Assembly (NCBI GenBank): GCA_964538875.1
Contig: CAZIHO010000156.1
Span: 1 to 6,195 of the forward strand
Reading direction: 5' to 3'
DNA length: 6,195 nt
Origin: CAZIHO01 sp964538875
GTDB lineage: Bacteria > Pseudomonadota > Gammaproteobacteria > Chromatiales > Chromatiaceae
In this document: positions 4,494 through 6,195 of the stretch, in pieces
Layout of the letters: every line of letters begins with the position of its first letter
Position numbering within the stretch: position 1 is the stretch's first letter
Made by a program: the position numbers and the translations under genes
Notes under the pieces: model-generated
The model's input: only the letters and a program-made list of their open reading frames with translations
Told to the model about the DNA's origin: nothing
The model's database searches: none

Positions 4494-6195
4494 ATGAAGC
4501 TGCAATACAAGATTTGGTTGGCCACCCTGGCGGTGGTGGTGCTGATCGTGATGGCGGATGTCGTGATTGGTCGCCGCCTGATTGAACAAGCCATCCACGC
4601 GGAACTTCAGCGGGACGCACGGGATGTGCGCGGCCTGCTGATGGCCACCCGGCGGGTCTATCATCTTCAATTTCTGGCGAGCGGCCTGCCGGTCACGGAC
4701 CAGACGGTGGGCTTTCTGCCTGCCCATGCCCTGTCGCGCATTTCCGGGGAATTCCCTAACTGGAGCCGCAGCGGCCTCTATTTCAACAATGTTTCCGAAA
4801 CGCCCCGTAATCCGGCCAATCTGGCAGATGCGGATGAACTCACGGCCATCGCCTATTTTCGCGCCAACCCAGGGGAGACGGAGCGCTTGGTGGAGATCGC
4901 CGGACCCCAAGGGGAAACCCAACTCCATTATGCGGCGCCGGTCTGGACCGAGGCATACTGTCTCAAGTGCCACGGCGACCGGGATGAGGCGCCGGACGCC
5001 ATCCGGCTGCGCTATGACACCGCCTACGGCTATCAGGTGGGGGACCTGCGCGGCATCATGAGCATCAAGCTGCCGCTGCATACCTTGCGGGAACAGCAGT
5101 ATCAAAGCTGGTGGGATCAGTTTAGCTTGCGCCTGATGGGCTACCTGGCGCTGTTCCTGCTGCTGGGCTTCATCATGCAGCGGGTGGTGGTGCGGCGCCT
5201 GGCCCATATCGAGACCACCGCCCGGCGGATTGCCGGGGGCGATTACAGCGCCCGGGCCGGCCTGGCGGGCCGGGATGAACTGGCCGCGCTGGGCCGGGCC
5301 TTCGACGACATGGCCCACAACCTGCACCAGCGGGACCAGGCCCTGCGCGCTGCCGAGGAAAAGTACCGCACCTACGCGGACCACACCTACGACTGGGAAA
5401 TCTGGCGTGCCCCGGATGGCCAGTACCGGTACATCTCCCCCGCCTGCGAGCGGGTGACTGGCTATCGGGCCGATGAGTTCATCAACGACCAAGATTTGAT
5501 GGTGCGCATCCTGCACCCCGCCGACCGGGACGCCGTGGCTGGCTATTTTAGGTCCGCGCCTACGCCAGAGGCCTATATCCCTAATGTTGAGTTCCGCATT
5601 GTGACCCGGGCTGGGGAAACCCGCTGGATCGAGCATATCTGCCATGCGGTGAGCGCCCCGGATGGGACCTATCTGGGCCGCCGCGCCAGCAACCGGGATG
5701 TTACCGAGCGCAAACAGGCCGAGCAGGCGTTGCGGGAAAACTCGGACAAGCTCCAGTTTCTGCTGGACGAAATGCCCATCGGCCTCGCCCTGGTGGACGA
5801 ACAGGTCAATATTTACTTCCGCAACCGCTGTTTCCTGACCCTGTTTGGCTATGACGAACAGGACGTGCCCAGTCTGGCCGAATGGTGGGTGCGGGCCTAT
5901 CCTGATCCCCTATACCGGGAAGCGGTCCGAACTCGCTGGACGGCGGCGGTAAAGGCGGCGGCGGGCGGCACCACGATTCCGGCCCAGGAATGCCAAATCT
6001 GTTGCAAGGACGGCCAGTTTCGCCAGGTGGACATCTCTGGCTTCGTGTTCGGCAGCCAAATCCTGGTCACGTTCGTGGACCTGACCGCGCGCCGCCAGGC
6101 GGAAGCGGCCAGCCAGGCTAAGAGCATCTTCCTCGCCAATATGTCCCATGAGTTACGCACGCCGATGAACGGCATCATTGGCATGACCGACCTGG
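4494..6195 (+). CDS. Membrane sensor histidine kinase with Tll0287-like heme-c domain, HAMP and two PAS domains (3' end outside window)
   Basis: I translated this open frame directly; it has 567 codons without a stop and runs off the window. Order: TM1 (about 7-26); periplasmic domain (27-210) resembling the Tll0287-like/DUF3365 family, with C156-L-K-C159-H160, a CxxCH site for covalent heme c; TM2 (about 212-229); HAMP (about 230-285, with ETTARRIAGGDY and RDELAALGRAFDDM); PAS1 (about 290-408, starting EKYRTYADHTYDWEIW and ending NRDVTERKQAE); PAS2 (about 418-537, ending VDLTARRQAE); and the HisKA start with H-box FLANMSHELRTPMNGIIG, where H552 is the likely phosphorylated residue. The protein should autophosphorylate in response to a redox, gas or ligand signal sensed outside and pass the phosphate to a response regulator. 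The H-box style is typical of hybrid kinases, so HATPase and receiver domains probably follow, but they are not seen. ATG 4494 is the only sensible start, though its Shine-Dalgarno sequence is weak. The gene is divergent from the glycosyltransferase cluster. Confidence 0.9.
   Translation, partial: MKLQYKIWLATLAVVVLIVMADVVIGRRLIEQAIHAELQRDARDVRGLLMATRRVYHLQFLASGLPVTDQTVGFLPAHALSRISGEFPNWSRSGLYFNNVSETPRNPANLADADELTAIAYFRANPGETERLVEIAGPQGETQLHYAAPVWTEAYCLKCHGDRDEAPDAIRLRYDTAYGYQVGDLRGIMSIKLPLHTLREQQYQSWWDQFSLRLMGYLALFLLLGFIMQRVVVRRLAHIETTARRIAGGDYSARAGLAGRDELAALGRAFDDMAHNLHQRDQALRAAEEKYRTYADHTYDWEIWRAPDGQYRYISPACERVTGYRADEFINDQDLMVRILHPADRDAVAGYFRSAPTPEAYIPNVEFRIVTRAGETRWIEHICHAVSAPDGTYLGRRASNRDVTERKQAEQALRENSDKLQFLLDEMPIGLALVDEQVNIYFRNRCFLTLFGYDEQDVPSLAEWWVRAYPDPLYREAVRTRWTAAVKAAAGGTTIPAQECQICCKDGQFRQVDISGFVFGSQILVTFVDLTARRQAEAASQAKSIFLANMSHELRTPMNGIIGMTDL
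4959..4973 (+). other. CxxCH heme-c attachment motif in the kinase sensor domain
   Basis: The codons for Cys156-Leu-Lys-Cys159-His160 form the classic c-type heme attachment site. It lies between TM1 and TM2, hence in the periplasm where the cytochrome c maturation machinery works. The following Gly-Asp (CHGD) is also common in cytochromes. In the Tll0287-like family this motif is known to carry heme; whether heme is attached here has not been shown. Confidence 0.8.

Noticed and set aside
4440..5645. 401-codon open frame on the minus strand
   Set aside because: It is antisense to the sensor kinase, whose TM, CxxCH, HAMP and PAS features are continuous on the plus strand. The minus translation shows no recognisable domain.
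5897..6184. 95-codon minus-strand frame at the right edge
   Set aside because: It is antisense to PAS2 and the H-box of the kinase and shows no domain of its own.

Overview
The window is GC-rich (roughly 65% by eye), densely coding bacterial DNA. Protein styles (DnaQ-type exonuclease, polyprenyl-phosphate sugar synthase of the GtrB/DPM1 type, heme-c-containing PAS hybrid-type kinase) suggest a proteobacterium, perhaps an environmental gammaproteobacterium. No rRNA or marker gene is present, so this placement is a guess. I see no mobile element, CRISPR array, tRNA or rRNA.

Layout. Positions 18-4227 hold four genes on the minus strand; read in transcription order they are a family 2 glycosyltransferase with two C-terminal membrane helices (4227-3256), a class I SAM-dependent methyltransferase-like protein (3237-2482), a polytopic GT-C-type membrane glycosyltransferase (2485-737) and a stand-alone DEDDh 3'-5' exonuclease (635-18). 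The first three are tightly packed (18-nt gap, then an ATGA stop/start overlap) and look like one operon. The last follows after about 100 nt, has its own strong ribosome binding site in front of a GTG start, and may be a passenger or separately expressed.

Positions 4228-4493 are a divergent intergenic region containing an imperfect 11-bp-arm inverted repeat (4381-4412) and a possible minus-strand -10 box. On the plus strand, 4494 runs off the right edge of the window. It encodes a membrane sensor histidine kinase: TM, periplasmic Tll0287-like (DUF3365) domain with a CxxCH heme-c motif, TM, HAMP, two PAS domains, and the beginning of HisKA with its phospho-accepting His. The gene is open at the edge, so its catalytic ATPase domain and any receiver domain are not visible.

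How the genes may work together (inference): the GT2 enzyme would charge a polyprenyl phosphate with a sugar on the cytoplasmic face. The GT-C enzyme would use the flipped lipid-linked sugar on the periplasmic face to decorate a glycan, lipid or protein, and the methyltransferase could modify the sugar or acceptor. The divergent heme kinase is a plausible redox or gas sensor, but nothing in the sequence proves that it controls the neighbouring operon.
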